Origin: Metallyticus violacea
Taxonomy: Eukaryota; Arthropoda; Insecta; Mantodea; Metallyticidae
Reading direction: 5' to 3'
DNA length: 64,000 nucleotides
NCBI GenBank assembly: GCA_030762175.1
Contig: CM060831.1
Span: forward strand, 250,501 to 314,500
In this document: piece by piece, positions 29,336-39,115 of the stretch
Numbering within the stretch: position 1 is the stretch's first letter
How the letters are laid out: each line of letters opens with the position of its first letter
Made by a program: the position numbers and the translations under genes
Notes under the pieces: generated by a model
What the model was told of the DNA's origin: nothing
What the model saw: the letters and a program-made list of their open reading frames with translations, nothing else
The model's database searches: none

Positions 29336-29957
29336 TTGATTTATGGCAATTAATTTAGAGAGGATGATTAATGTTGTTAGATGACACTTAAGCAACGGGT
29401 TCAGATGTATCTGACCTCATCTGCTACTTCCCCACTTCCTTTATGAACTGCGATTTCCAAGTCCTGGCCCCCCTTGTAGCTGGATGTTTTCAGGCATGGC
29501 TTGCCTGGGATGAAAGAGATAACTCCGGCGTCAGATTTATTGACAATGCTTATTTGTGATCACAGAAATACACGGTCACAATATTTTCCGTGGATGGAGA
29601 GAGTTTGAACCCAAATTGGCGATGTCAATATTTACTTCCCGGTCTAATCGTACTTGGTGTCCGACAGCAAAATTATTAGATCAGCTGAGACATTCAACGG
29701 CAGTTTTATTAACGAGGAATGTCACGTTAGTCTAGGGAATTTTATAACCATGAGGGCGCCTCTCTCTTGTCCGGGATCTAATACTTAATATTTCTATCAC
29801 AACCGTTGTATTATTACTTTTCATCTATTCTCGTATAATTACCGTCTATCCCTACTCTTTGATCATGTACTCTGGTGTGTCATTACTAGGATTTAATATT
29901 TCGTATTCTTTTTGCTTATTTACTGACTTACTGAACCCGGTGTAAAAAAAAAAAAAA
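29336..29957 (+). other. Insertion ending in an A-tract, origin unknown
   Basis: About 620 bp of more G+C-rich sequence splits the 185-bp repeat and ends in a 13-A run at 29,945-29,957. This suggests a plus-strand retroposed sequence. No ORF, box A/B or LINE domain is recognised in it. Confidence 0.4.
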
Positions 29958-30815
29958 TTAGTAAATACTAGTATTGTCATCTATTTGAAGAAACTAGGTA
30001 AATTTAGTCTTGTTCCATTTAACAATAATGTGGTCTAATTTCATTGCAATAACGAAAATATGAATGCGGGCATCCAGAATGCCATTGCCAGCAGCTGAAG
30101 CAACAGCATCGGTGATAGTACGAATTTAATATTATTAATGTAAAAATGTACTGAAGATTTAGTAATGAAATTATGTGGGAAAAGAGTATTCGTGCCTATT
30201 TCAATGTACAAGCAGGGCGATCCAATTACATTGCAATCCCGAGCAAGAAAAGTTCTACCACGACCACTCAGGCTATCACTGGTAGGCAGCTGAACATACG
30301 CGTTATAGGTAAATTCAGGAAACAAAATTTCTTATATTAAACAATTAATATTATTTATTAATTGTGCCATTTATGTAAATCAAGATGGTCTCTATCTCAT
30401 ATTTAAATGCAAAACTTGTGATTAAATTTGTACTGCATGAACAAAATTTTATTACCGCATTTGGACTGTCGTCTTCGGGCTAATTAAGCAGTGGGTTTCA
30501 ATGAAAATACCAATTAAATATTAATATAGAATATATGCATATATGTATATCTATAAGGTGAAACTGGGTCATTTCATTACCTATTTCAATGTAAAAATAC
30601 GGTGATCCAATTACGAGAACCGTAATCTCACTACCGGAAAACTACGAATCAAATATAAATTAAAAATTACTAAGCTACTAGTATTGGCATCTAGGTCAAG
30701 ACACTAGGTCTTTGGCTTATTTCAATGCAAAAATAACGTTATTCTAATACACTTCCACTGCAAGAACGGAAATTTCACTATCGGTACTTGGGCTGTTACC
30801 TGCCAGTAATGCAAG
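29958..30815 (+). repeat. ~185-bp tandem repeat, block 3
   Basis: Units with anchors near 30,075, 30,265, 30,465, 30,650 and 30,785 show the same order of phrases as block 1. The last unit ends where the PLE fragment begins. Confidence 0.78.
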
Positions 30816-30850
30816 TTCGTTTTCCCAATGTAGTTCTGATCACAATCTGC

Positions 30851-31141
30851 ACATTTGGAAAATATGAGATCAAATGTACAGATTGTGATCAGAGCTACAT
30901 TGGAAAAATGAAGAGAAATTTAAAGATTCGGAGAAAAGAACACTTTAGGAACATTCGGTTAAAACAGGTAAACAAATCAGCAATAGTAGCTCATTTTTGG
31001 AACAAAAATTATGAGATAAAACCAGAAGTCAAATTACTGAAACAACTTCACAACTCAATAGAACTATCCACTTGGGAGAGAATTTTCATTTTAAAAAACA
31101 AGAATAAAATAATAAACTTTGATTTTCCGCCGCTGGATTAA
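30851..31141 (+). pseudogene. PLE GIY-YIG endonuclease domain fragment
   Basis: The reading contains KYEIKCTDCDQSYIGKMKR, i.e. the (G)IYxIxCxxC...YIG core of the PLE GIY-YIG nuclease with its Cys pair. RRKEHFRNIR, SAIVAHFWNKNYEI and LSTWERIFILKNK follow and it ends at PPLD. The family uses this domain to nick target DNA for priming. The domain itself is open from about 30,860 to the stop, but the reverse-transcriptase half is missing, so the copy is dead. Confidence 0.88.
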
Positions 31142-31230
31142 CATTCGGCAAATTTCTACTAGAATCACCAGACACGGCCACAGGAACACATGGGTATCCA
31201 TCCACCATTTGGAACGACACTCAGTCAACA

Positions 31231-31274
31231 GCGGCCAATGATGGGAGGGACCTCTCCCGAAACTAGTCCAATTT
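31231..31274 (+). ncRNA. Hammerhead-ribozyme-like motif 1 (PLE 3' UTR)
   Basis: Core CCAATGA (consensus CUGANGA with two transitions) is followed by one extra T. Helix II is gggag/ctccc (31,243-31,247 with 31,254-31,258). GAAA is at 31,259-31,262 and the palindromic helix III ACTAGT at 31,262-31,267. The nucleotide at cleavage position 17 is C. Helix I is weak. It lies ~90 bp after the GIY-YIG stop. It is probably inactive in this copy because of core changes. Confidence 0.5.
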
Positions 31275-31310
31275 TTAAAAAGTGGAGTTAGTGTTAACAA
31301 GTTGAATACA

Positions 31311-31890
31311 TTAATGTATGAAATCTAGTATTATTCATGTTTAAGCACTATATTTGTGAAATTGTCATCAATCACAAACGCCATGCTTTATTCTTTTTCG
31401 CTCCTTTCCTCTTTCTATTTATAAATATATAAACAGATTTACTACATATGACTAAGCCAATTAATTTGTTGATTGCACCTGCAAACATACAGCATGAGAT
31501 AACCAACAACCACCCAATAACAATGGGTGCAAGCTTACTCCCAACCTTCATTCAACATCAAGTATGGGTATCTATACTAATCTCTAATTACTGAGGGGAC
31601 ATTCCGGACCAATGTCAATTGCATCTTATACCTGCATGCTGCATGCAAGCTCTTCATCATTCTCCACTAAATTTCCGGGTGCAATAATAGTACACAAACA
31701 CATTTCTCCCATCACTCCCTTCATATTATTAGCACTAATAGCATGGTGTAGATTTTTCTTGGATGTTCACCACCAAAGTGTGAAGGGGTTCCCTTCCCTC
31801 ACCCCTCTCCAAATGAAATTCCCTTCTTATTCACTTTCCCTTATGCTCTATTTTATGCATTTATATGTAAATAATCAATATAAAAATATT
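31311..31890. other. Spacer between PLE fragment and tandem repeat
   Basis: AT-rich, no gene recognised. The 95-codon reading at 31,612-31,899 has no matching domain. The tandem-repeat phrases begin near 31,880. Confidence 0.45.
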
Positions 31891-32260
31891 TTAATTTAAA
31901 GCTTTAGGACCAAAATATATCTTTTCCTTCTACCTTCACATTTCGCCTATCTATATTCATTTATATGTTATAATATAAAAAGTTGCAATATATGCAGAAG
32001 ATTTAATTTAATGCTTTAGGGTACAAAATATTGCTTTCTTATTTATCCTCTCCTTTTCTCTGCCTTTATAAATATTATTTAATATGGAAAAAGTTTAATT
32101 TAATGCTTCCGAATACAAAATTTTTCTTTTCCTTCTATCCCCATGCTCTCTCTCTCTCTGGATATTTTATAATGTGTGTTAATGTGAATTTTTACAATAT
32201 ATGGAAATGTTTTAACTTAATGTTAAGGCTCTAAGGTACAAATTTTATTTTTCTTCTCAC
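31880..32260 (+). repeat. Degenerate tandem repeat, ~105-115-bp unit, block 1
   Basis: The unit pattern is tttatatgtaaatttgcaat, atatggaaaagttttaattt, aatgctttagggtacaaaat, then a C/T-rich tract ending in ctctctct and tatttat. It recurs three to four times here before the non-LTR fragment. Blocks in the same orientation follow after the fragment. Confidence 0.85.
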
Positions 32261-33640
32261 TTTTATGATAATGGCATAAGGAAATTATAGATTTATCAGC
32301 ATAATTCCTAAAACTGTTAATTTTTTTGAAAAACTTTGTGTAAGCAGATTGTTGTTTTGAAACTAATTCTTTGTTCAACAAATGACAATTTGATTTTAGA
32401 AATGACCAGAGTACCATATATGCAGTGTGTCCGTTTTTAAGTAATGCTACAAATAAATCAACAATGGTAACATCGTTCTGAGTAGGTTCTTTACTGCCTT
32501 TGGTGCCATAGTAGTAAAAATGGGCATTAAGCACTATTAAAATAAAAAGTAGGTTCTTAGATTTTTCAAAGATTTTTGACACTGTTTCTCACCATATACT
32601 TATACAGAAACTTAGCTTTTATGGCTTTCATAGTAAAAGTTTTAATTTTTTAAGGTCTTGTTTCAATAACAGGTACCATGCAACCTATTTTAAAGGTGCA
32701 GAACTCCTATTTTAATGGAACTTTATCCAAATTTAAACTTGTAGATCTTTGGAGTTTCTCATGATTCCATATTAGGGCATATATTTTTATTATTCATATT
32801 AATGATATTTCTTCATCTCTTTGCGAGTCGATCCTGAACTTGTAATTGTATACAGACGATTTAGCTATTATCTTATATGATAAAGTTGAAAATATGGTAA
32901 AAACCAAATTATACATGAAGTGTTCTATTGTTAATGATTGGTGTAATGCCAATTTAAGCAATAGCAAAAGCATTTAAATTTAATTTAAATTTAATATGTG
33001 CACTGTAGCTTACATTAAATTCTTAGGTATTGTATTGATTTTCGATTGCTAAGTCCACTGAAATTGAACTTCTAAAAAATTGCACATATGGACTTTTTAT
33101 GTTAAGAACTTTCAGTTACAGTATCATTAAGGTCATATTAATTGGTTTATTTTGCTCATATTTATTTGCATATTAACTATAGTATTCTCTTACGGGGTTA
33201 TCAACCTTTAGCAATTAAGGTTTTACAGATTTGCAGAGTTCATTCTAAATATCATTTTAAGCCATTTTTTATTGCCTTTCGACATATGTGCTTGTTTATT
33301 GTATGTCAAGGATAATATAAACAGTTTTACAGTTTACTTATTATTACCTGACACAAATTAATTTAAACTTTATACTAAATAAATTCAAGTACTCTAAAAC
33401 TCAGAATATTTTTAGCTTTTTCTGTCAACCGTTTATAATCTTGCACATAGATTCAGAGAATTCTGTTATTTAACATTAAGAGGACAATACTACTTCATTC
33501 ATTGATAGCTAATCCATTATACACTACAAATGATTTTTAATGTAAAATAGTACTTTCATACTGTCCTTTACCTGCTATACTGTATTATTTTCTGGCAATA
33601 AAGAACAACAATCAACCATTGCTTTGTATTATCTCTCTCA
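32260..33640 (+). pseudogene. Non-LTR retrotransposon fragment (RT domain to 3' end), decayed
   Basis: Across frames the plus strand reads NYRFISIIPKTVNFFEKL (about 32,285; RT block NYRPISLLP), QFDFRNDQST (about 32,390; QFGFRxxxST), DFSKIFDTVSHHILIQKLS (about 32,565; block A), SHDSILGHIFLLF (about 32,760; GVPQGSILGPLLF) and LYTDDLAIILYD (about 32,855; YADD catalytic block). The thumb region is shared with 1-790. Several stops and frameshifts are present. The YTDD catalytic residues remain. The 5' endonuclease part is absent. It lies inside the ~108-bp tandem repeat. Confidence 0.85.
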
Positions 33641-33746
33641 ATTTATATCATTCTCTGCTCCTCAATTTTATTTTCTTGATTCATATTTTTATTTGTAAAT
33701 TAGCAAAATATGGAAATGCTTTAATTTAATTCTAAAGGGGGAAAAG

Positions 33747-33780
<34 letters not shown>

Positions 33781-33787
33781 ATATGTC

Positions 33788-33819
<32 letters not shown>

Positions 33820-34110
33820 TAGCAAGTATCTTCTTGCCAGAGAAGAACTCAAGTAGTGTGAAATTTAGCGATTACAAGTGTGTGACTTTCTCCGAGTGTT
33901 TTATCCTTTTCTTCTTTTATAATTACTGTTAATTTGTTACATTGTTAATGGTGTTACTTTATTTTTATTTTTATTATGTGTGTATATATATTTATTTATT
34001 TACAGATATGCTTTCACATGTTATTTTGCAAGTAAATATACAATATCAATGCTTTGGGGTACGACATTGTCCTCCTCTCAATTTAGAGATAAGCTTTTAT
34101 TTATAATAGT
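33641..34110 (+). repeat. ~105-115-bp tandem repeat, block 2
   Basis: Units resume after the non-LTR fragment (atatggaaatgctttaattt at 33,708). They include a C-run/(CT)n/(TA)n microsatellite at 33,747-33,822. The block continues to the PLE-derived fold-back insertion. Confidence 0.7.
33747..33822 (+). repeat. Compound microsatellite C-run, (CT)n, (TA)n
   Basis: About 10 C, then (CT)n to about 33,780, then an interrupted (TA)n to 33,821. It expands the pyrimidine tract of one tandem-repeat unit. Confidence 0.93.
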
Positions 34111-34232
34111 AATGTAGTAATTACTTAAATGTAAATTGGAACTTGCCAGTGAAGCCAATCATATTAATTGATATCATTGTATGATTCAGTTGAACTACAT
34201 ACTCTTAAAGCTTCACTTACTTTTCTAAATGT

Positions 34233-34276
34233 ATGGAACCGGTTTCGAGAACATTTTGTTCCCATCTTCAGCCAGG
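34233..34276 (-). ncRNA. Hammerhead-ribozyme-like motif 2a (left arm)
   Basis: This is the exact inverted counterpart of motif 2b at 34,631-34,676. See that entry for the helices. Confidence 0.5.
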
Positions 34277-34630
34277 CTAAAGTTCAACTGTCGGATCATT
34301 CGTTGAGCTGTGGGAATGTATATTCTGCTCTGGTGGCGGTGTGATAAACTGGTAGTTTATGTTTTCATCCCCGACAATGTCGAAGTTCATTATGCTGTCT
34401 TTGTATTTGTAGATGTACATCTACATCAATGTGATAATGTGATAAACTGGTAGTTTATGTTTTCATCCCCGACAATGTCGAAGTTCATTATGCTGTCTTT
34501 GTATTTGTAGATATAAACTTGTAGTAAACATTGTCGGGGATGAAAACATAAACTACCAGTTTATCACACCGCCACCAGAGCAGAATATACATTCCCACAG
34601 CTCAACGAATGATCCGACAGTTGAACTTTA

Positions 34631-34676
34631 GCCTGGCTGAAGATGGGAACAAAATGTTCTCGAAACCGGTTCCATA
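34631..34676 (+). ncRNA. Hammerhead-ribozyme-like motif 2b (right arm)
   Basis: Core CTGAAGA at 34,637-34,643 matches the hammerhead CUGANGA box exactly. One extra T follows. Helix II is gggaac/gttctc (34,645-34,650 with 34,656-34,661, one G-T pair). GAAA is at 34,662-34,665 and the palindromic helix III ACCGGT at 34,665-34,670. Position 17 is T. Helix I has three pairs (tgg/cca). Compared with the minimal consensus, the extra T between core and helix II is unusual. Helix III is so short that a dimeric form is more plausible. Confidence 0.55.
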
Positions 34677-34754
34677 CATTTAGAAAAGTAAGTGAAGCTT
34701 TAAGAGTATGTAGTTCAACTGAATCATACAATGATATCAATTAATGTAGTAATT

Positions 34755-35000
34755 GTTTTTAATTTGTGCTCTAGCATGCAAAGTTTTTTTTTTCTCTTCT
34801 CCCACCAACTCTCTTCTTTTATTTAGTTATATATGTACACTTATTAATATAAATTCCATTATATAGAACATTTTAATATGAGAATTGAGAGCATAATGAA
34901 GGTGTAATGAGAATTGAGAGCGTAATGAAGGTGTAATGAGAATTGAAAGTATAATAAGAATGTAATGAGAATATGAATGTGGGGCTGTAAAATAAGGAAT
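34755..35000 (+). repeat. Minisatellite of ~33-bp units
   Basis: At about 34,872-34,972 the phrase tgagaattgagagcataa, followed by tgaaggtgtaa, recurs three times with small changes. It overlaps the start of the LTR-like block. Confidence 0.8.
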
Positions 35001-35696
35001 ATGCTGTACATTAGGACCAAAAGAACCCTCACTATAGTTGTCAGACAAGATGACATGATGCAGGCCCAACCCCTTCCATGACCGCCCCTGAATAGACAGA
35101 TTTTCTGGGCAATGTCTTTCACACTTATGTAAACAAACCTAAGCTAGGAAGAGAAACTGCCTTTAAAATAACAAGCACAGTTAATTAGGTTGAGTTGTTA
35201 TGCGCACATGGGTAGACAGATTTCTGGGCAATGTCTTTAACACTGAAGGGTGGCTTGCCTAAAGCAACAGGCACAGTAAAATAGATGTGAGACAAACAAA
35301 CCACTTATTAGTTATTATGCGCAGGTGGCCTGAAATGTGCAGTAAGCAGAACATTTGTGTAAACTCTTAGATTGTATAAAAGGGCCTGCCTACTTGTTAA
35401 GGCAGGAGAGAGATATGAACCTCGATCGAGGATGTCAGTAGAGTACTGTATTAAACCTTCTTCTAAATACTTTTCTACAAAGGAGCTGATCGAGTTATTC
35501 ATTAGAAGCCCAGATATACGTGGTTTTCCTAGAGGACAGGAGTTAGATTTTGTCCCCAATGTCCAGCAACTATCTACACATTTGTTCTCTCTTGTCTTAG
35601 GCCACCATAGACAAGTAGGGAATAAACTGTAGCACTCATTAGAGGAAGAACTTCACACCCTCAAGATAGCATCCAGTGGCAGGCCGAGCGCTACAT
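34978..35696 (+). other. LTR-like block with TATA and polyadenylation signals (possible solo LTR)
   Basis: About 720 bp of more complex sequence interrupts the tandem repeat. It begins tgtggggctg and ends gcgctaca, consistent with TG...CA ends. It contains TATAAAA near 35,375, attaaa and aataaac signals near 35,452 and 35,622, and a ~30-bp direct repeat (tagacagat, ctgggcaatgtctt) at about 35,093 and 35,213. There is no reverse transcriptase and no matching flank duplication that I can see. A solo LTR of a Gypsy or BEL element is the best guess. A host promoter fragment is not excluded. Confidence 0.35.
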
Positions 35697-36085
35697 TTTA
35701 TTTATTTATATATGTACACTTACAATATCAATTTCATTATAAAGAATATTTTAATATACAGCTTTCAGTACAAGATGCTTTTTCCCCTTATCCCCCATTT
35801 TTTCTCAGTTTATAGGTGAATTTATAATGTTTGCAAAGGTTTTAATTCAATCTTCAGATGCAAATGTTTTTTTCCCCCTTCTCCCTTTCAGCCCCTACAT
35901 ATAGTTATCTACTCATGTATAAATTTGCAATAAATGGAAAATATTTTAATTTAATGTTTTACATATAAAATAATTCTTTCCCTTCCCCCCTCACCCCAAC
36001 TTTTTCATTTTATTTATAGATATACATAATATGTAAATTTATAATACATAAAATAATTTAATGCTTAATGGTAGAATATACTTTG
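35697..36085 (+). repeat. ~105-115-bp tandem repeat, block 3
   Basis: Three to four units, with phrases tatatgtacacttacaat and gaatattttaatatacag-cttt, then the C/T tract with ccccttatcccc. They run up to the PLE. Confidence 0.8.
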
Positions 36086-36170
36086 TTTGAACCACCATTA
36101 CTTGAAACGATTGCTAGACAACTGGGAGTTGTTTAGCCATTGAAAGAGAAAAATCATTCATTAAAATAAA

Positions 36171-37495
36171 ATGCAGGAAACTTTTGGAGAACATAAAAAA
36201 CCGAAAGAAATCAATAAATTACAGAATGCATTAAAACTAAAAGAAAAACCAGTGATATACATAAAAGCAGACAAAGGTAATAAAATAGCCATTTTAGATG
36301 AAAAGGAAAACATAAATAGAGTTGAAAATATGTTAAAAGGGAAAGACAATAAACCAAATGAAAAGAATCCACACAATAAATTCAATAAGATGTTAAAACA
36401 TTAAATGAAGTCAAAACACTATCCACCGCTGAAAAACAGAATATCACACAGAGTAATCCCGTACTACCCAGGCTTTATGCAGTATCTAAAATACATAAAA
36501 ATGATAATAGCATGAGACCAATAAAAATCAATATCAATTCATCCATATACCATGTAGCAAAAAAATTTATCAATGTTTTCAATTCTTCTAAGAGATTCCA
36601 AAGTTAGAGCATCAAAAATTCAGTTGATCTAGTCAAAAAACTTATAAATAGCAGAATTGCAGCTGGAGATATAATGGTATCATTTTATGTAAAAGCCTAT
36701 TCCCGAGCATACTATAGAGAACTTATGCTTATACTAAAGAAATGGTTAATATCAATAAATTTAAAAACAGAAGAAATAGAAGACATATTTAAACTTACAA
36801 TATTTGCATTAAACAAAATTACTTCATCTTTAACAAAAAACATAAACAAGTTTCAGGCCTAACTATGGGAAACTCTTTGTCAACTTTTAAAGCAGTTATT
36901 CATGAGTTCATTAGCAATACATATCACAAAAGCCTTCCCTTTAATTTTCAAGTCATGGTATAGGTATGTGGATGACATTTTTGCAATAATAATGAAGAAA
37001 CATTCAATAGATGCCCTGAAATGCCTTAATTTGCAACATGAATCTATACAATTTACCATAGAAGAGAGAAATGGGTGGCAACTATTTCTAGATAAAAATT
37101 ATAAGAAATGGAGATTATTTGAATTTTGAAATTTACAGAAAAGAAACACACACGGAAAACAATATAAAAATGAGTGTTATAACCATATTCCACATAAATA
37201 TGCAGTGTTTCAAAGTTTGGCGCACAGATTGATAATTATTCCACTCACAGAAGCAGAGTACAAAATAGAATACCAACAAATAATTAAGACAGTAATCAAT
37301 GGTCTCAACAAAGACACAGTGATAAAAATTATCAATAAATCTAAAAGACAAAAAGAGATGAGGGAAGTTTCCACACTGAAACACAAAAGAAGAATACAAA
37401 TTCAAAAGTTTCACCTACCATCCAATTTACCACAACAAGTTCAAGAAAATTTTCAAAGAACATGGGATAATGTTAGCTCCAAAGAACAGACATAA
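36171..37495 (+). pseudogene. PLE reverse transcriptase, broken
   Basis: Open segments in order are: 36,171-36,404 with YIKADKGNKIAILDEK (the KADKGN signature of PLE RT); about 36,460-36,540 with PRLYAVSKIHKN and MRPI (family PKIYGLPKIHK...RPI); 36,630-36,862 with KNSVDLVKKLI and DIMVSFYVKAYS (family LVSFDVxSL, catalytic Asp lost); then 36,902-37,129 with WYRYVDDIFAI, the intact YVDD box; and 37,205-37,495 with SLAHRLIIIPLTEAEY, the thumb signature. At least three stops or frameshifts separate them. The telomerase-related RT of PLEs is the clear family. Confidence 0.9.
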
Positions 37496-37554
37496 CATCA
37501 AGAATTTATTGGGTAGCAAAGTCAAAAACTCCATTCCAACAGAACAGAAATTAG

Positions 37555-37858
37555 GAATTTACGAAATAAAATGTGCAGACTGTGAGGAGAGCTACATAGG
37601 CAAAACAAAGAGAAATTTGGAAACTTGAAGGAAAGAACATTTAGAAATATTTGGTTTAAGCAGGGAGATAAATCAGCAATAGCAGTTCACTTTCTGACCA
37701 AAAATCACGAAATAAAACCGGAATTTAAACTGCTGAAACATCTTCAGAACCCATTGGAGTTATCCACTTGGGAAAAAATTTTCATATTAAAAAATAGAGA
37801 AAACCTAATGAACTTCAAGTTTTCTCCTATGGATGAACTTATAAACTTCCTTCTTTAA
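37555..37858 (+). pseudogene. PLE GIY-YIG endonuclease domain, broken
   Basis: GIYEIKCADCEESYIGKTKR starts at about 37,557. A TGA stop follows at an arginine position, and a frameshift leads into 37,625-37,858 with SAIAVHFLTKNHEI and LSTWEKIFILKN. The same domain occurs at 30,851 and 38,527-39,027. It lies directly after the RT, the normal Penelope arrangement. Confidence 0.9.
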
Positions 37859-37985
37859 CCAACAGGGGCCACCACAGGAACATCCAGGTGTATAGCCATC
37901 ATTTCAAGTAATGGTGGTTCAGTGAGCAACTGAAGATTATTTTCATGTAAGTAAATGGAGTTTAGTGTAAAAATGAATACCTATT

Positions 37986-38297
37986 TTTATGTAAGTAAGT
38001 GGAGTTTAGTGTAAAAATGAATACCTAAGTTTAGGATATATTACCACTCCATTGTCAACAGCTTCGTAAGTACAATATTTATTTCTCTCTGTTTATTTTT
38101 CATGTGCTCTTTTATGTAATTTTATAATGTATGAATTTTTCCAATTTATTGCCTTAGTGTACAAAATGCATCTTTCCATTCTCAACCAATTCTCTCTCTC
38201 ATATATTAATTTACATGCTTTTTAACATATATTTTTCAAAATATGGAAAAAGGTTTTAAAGATTATATCAAATGATATTTTTCATCTCCCTATAACT
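37986..38297 (+). repeat. ~105-115-bp tandem repeat, block 4
   Basis: Two to three units lie between the PLE and the palindromic insertion. Examples are tttatgtaattttataatgtatgaatttt and gccttagtgtacaaaatgc. Confidence 0.75.
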
Positions 38298-38438
38298 TCT
38301 CTCTGTATGTTTACGGAATTTGGGAATCCACACAGTGAAACTTTTGTTAATCTTATTTTGATTTAAAGTAAAACACTAAAAATCATGTCGTCACATTAAA
38401 ACTCTCTTTAAGTTTCACAAACACACTTATAAAAGTAA

Positions 38439-38486
38439 TTTTGGTACATGTTTCGTGAGGTACATTCCTCACATTGTCAACCAAAA
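38439..38486 (-). ncRNA. Hammerhead-ribozyme-like motif 3a (left arm)
   Basis: Exact inverted counterpart of motif 3b at 39,068-39,115. Confidence 0.55.
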
Positions 38487-38526
38487 CGACGACTGAGGAG
38501 CTAATTTCAGCAAAGTATGTATGTTA

Positions 38527-38771
38527 CTATGCTTGCTCTGGTGGTCTGTTAATGAACTTAAACAATATGTTGTCTGCTTCCGGTATATCAAAATTCATAA
38601 GTTTGTATTCATATTTTTTTATGTAAATTTTTTCCCATATATTAAGTTCTTTCGGATGTTGAATTGTTTTTAGTAATGTTATGTCCTTCTCTATTTCATG
38701 ATTCTCATTCCAAAAATGTGCAGCCACTGCTGATTTTTCTACTTGTTTGTGTCTAATATTTCTCCAGTGTT
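38527..38771 (-). pseudogene. GIY-YIG domain fragment, left arm
   Basis: Encodes WRNIRHKQVEKSAVAAHFW, NENHEIEKDITLL, IWEKIYIKKYEYKLMNF and ends FINRPPEQA. It is the downstream half of the PLE nuclease; the catalytic GIY-YIG half is cut off by the palindrome centre. It is divergent from the 31-kb and 37.6-kb copies, so at least two PLE families are present. Confidence 0.85.
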
Positions 38772-38782
38772 CCTTTAATCTT

Positions 38783-39027
38783 AACACTGGAGAAATATTA
38801 GACACAAACAAGTAGAAAAATCAGCAGTGGCTGCACATTTTTGGAATGAGAATCATGAAATAGAGAAGGACATAACATTACTAAAAACAATTCAACATCC
38901 GAAAGAACTTATTATATGGGAAAAAATTTACATAAAAAAATATGAATACAAACTTATGAATTTTGATATACCGGAAGCAGACAACATATTGTTTAAGTTC
39001 ATTAACAGACCACCAGAGCAAGCATAG
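38783..39027 (+). pseudogene. GIY-YIG domain fragment, right arm
   Basis: This is the mirror copy of 38,527-38,771 with the same stop after FINRPPEQA. The two copies face away from the centre, so both 3' ends point outward. Confidence 0.85.
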
Positions 39028-39067
39028 TAACATACATACTTTGCTGAAATTAGCTCCTCAGTCGTCG

Positions 39068-39115
39068 TTTTGGTTGACAATGTGAGGAATGTACCTCACG
39101 AAACATGTACCAAAA
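39068..39115 (+). ncRNA. Hammerhead-ribozyme-like motif 3b (right arm)
   Basis: This is the best-paired copy. Helix I is ttttgg/ccaaaa (39,068-39,073 with 39,110-39,115), six perfect pairs. The core TTGACAA (39,074-39,080) differs from CUGANGA by two transitions. One extra T follows. Helix II is gtgagg/cctcac (39,082-39,087 with 39,094-39,099), six perfect pairs. GAAA is at 39,100-39,103 and the palindromic helix III ACATGT at 39,103-39,108. Position 17 is A. The core changes at C3 and G8 probably abolish cleavage, but the fold is clear. It starts 40 bp after the GIY-YIG stop. Confidence 0.6.

Larger units (their letters stand above)
30816..31310 (+). mobile_element. Penelope-like element, 5'-truncated copy with fold-back start
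   Basis: The fragment holds the GIY-YIG end of a PLE plus its 3' UTR. At the truncation point the first ~37 bp (30,820-30,856) are repeated inverted at 30,872-30,907, with a 15-bp spacer, so the 5' end is a short hairpin. Downstream of the ORF comes a hammerhead-like motif (31,231-31,274), then tggagttagtgtt...gaatac, shared with the PLE ending at 37.98 kb. Confidence 0.82.
34111..34754. mobile_element. Fold-back insertion derived from a PLE terminal repeat, with 12-bp direct repeats
   Basis: AATGTAGTAATT occurs at 34,111-34,122 and 34,743-34,754, a likely target-site duplication. Inside, a 40-nt unpaired leader (34,123-34,162) precedes a long inverted repeat: left arm 34,163-34,380 and right arm 34,528-34,745. 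The loop contains a direct duplication of 74 bp (34,341-34,414 and 34,439-34,512). Each arm carries one hammerhead-like motif. There is no ORF. The plan is the same as that of the insertion at 38,298-39,215. Confidence 0.82.
36086..37985 (+). mobile_element. Penelope-like element with RT and GIY-YIG regions, decayed
   Basis: This is the longest PLE copy in the window, about 1.9 kb. At its two ends the 19-mer gaaccaccattacttgaaa (36,088 region) and its exact reverse complement (37,901-37,920 region) face each other. The element thus carries an inverted terminal segment, as in partly fold-back PLE insertions. The interior reads as RT then GIY-YIG. After the stop comes CTGAAGA at 37,930, the hammerhead core without its partner GAAA. 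A 44-bp tandem duplication (gtaagtaa.tggagtttagtg) follows at about 37,945-38,032. Confidence 0.88.

Noticed and set aside
30851..39027. GIY-YIG ORFs as free homing endonucleases
   Set aside because: The linked PLE reverse transcriptase at 36-37.5 kb and the PLE-type 3' sequences show they are PLE endonuclease domains.
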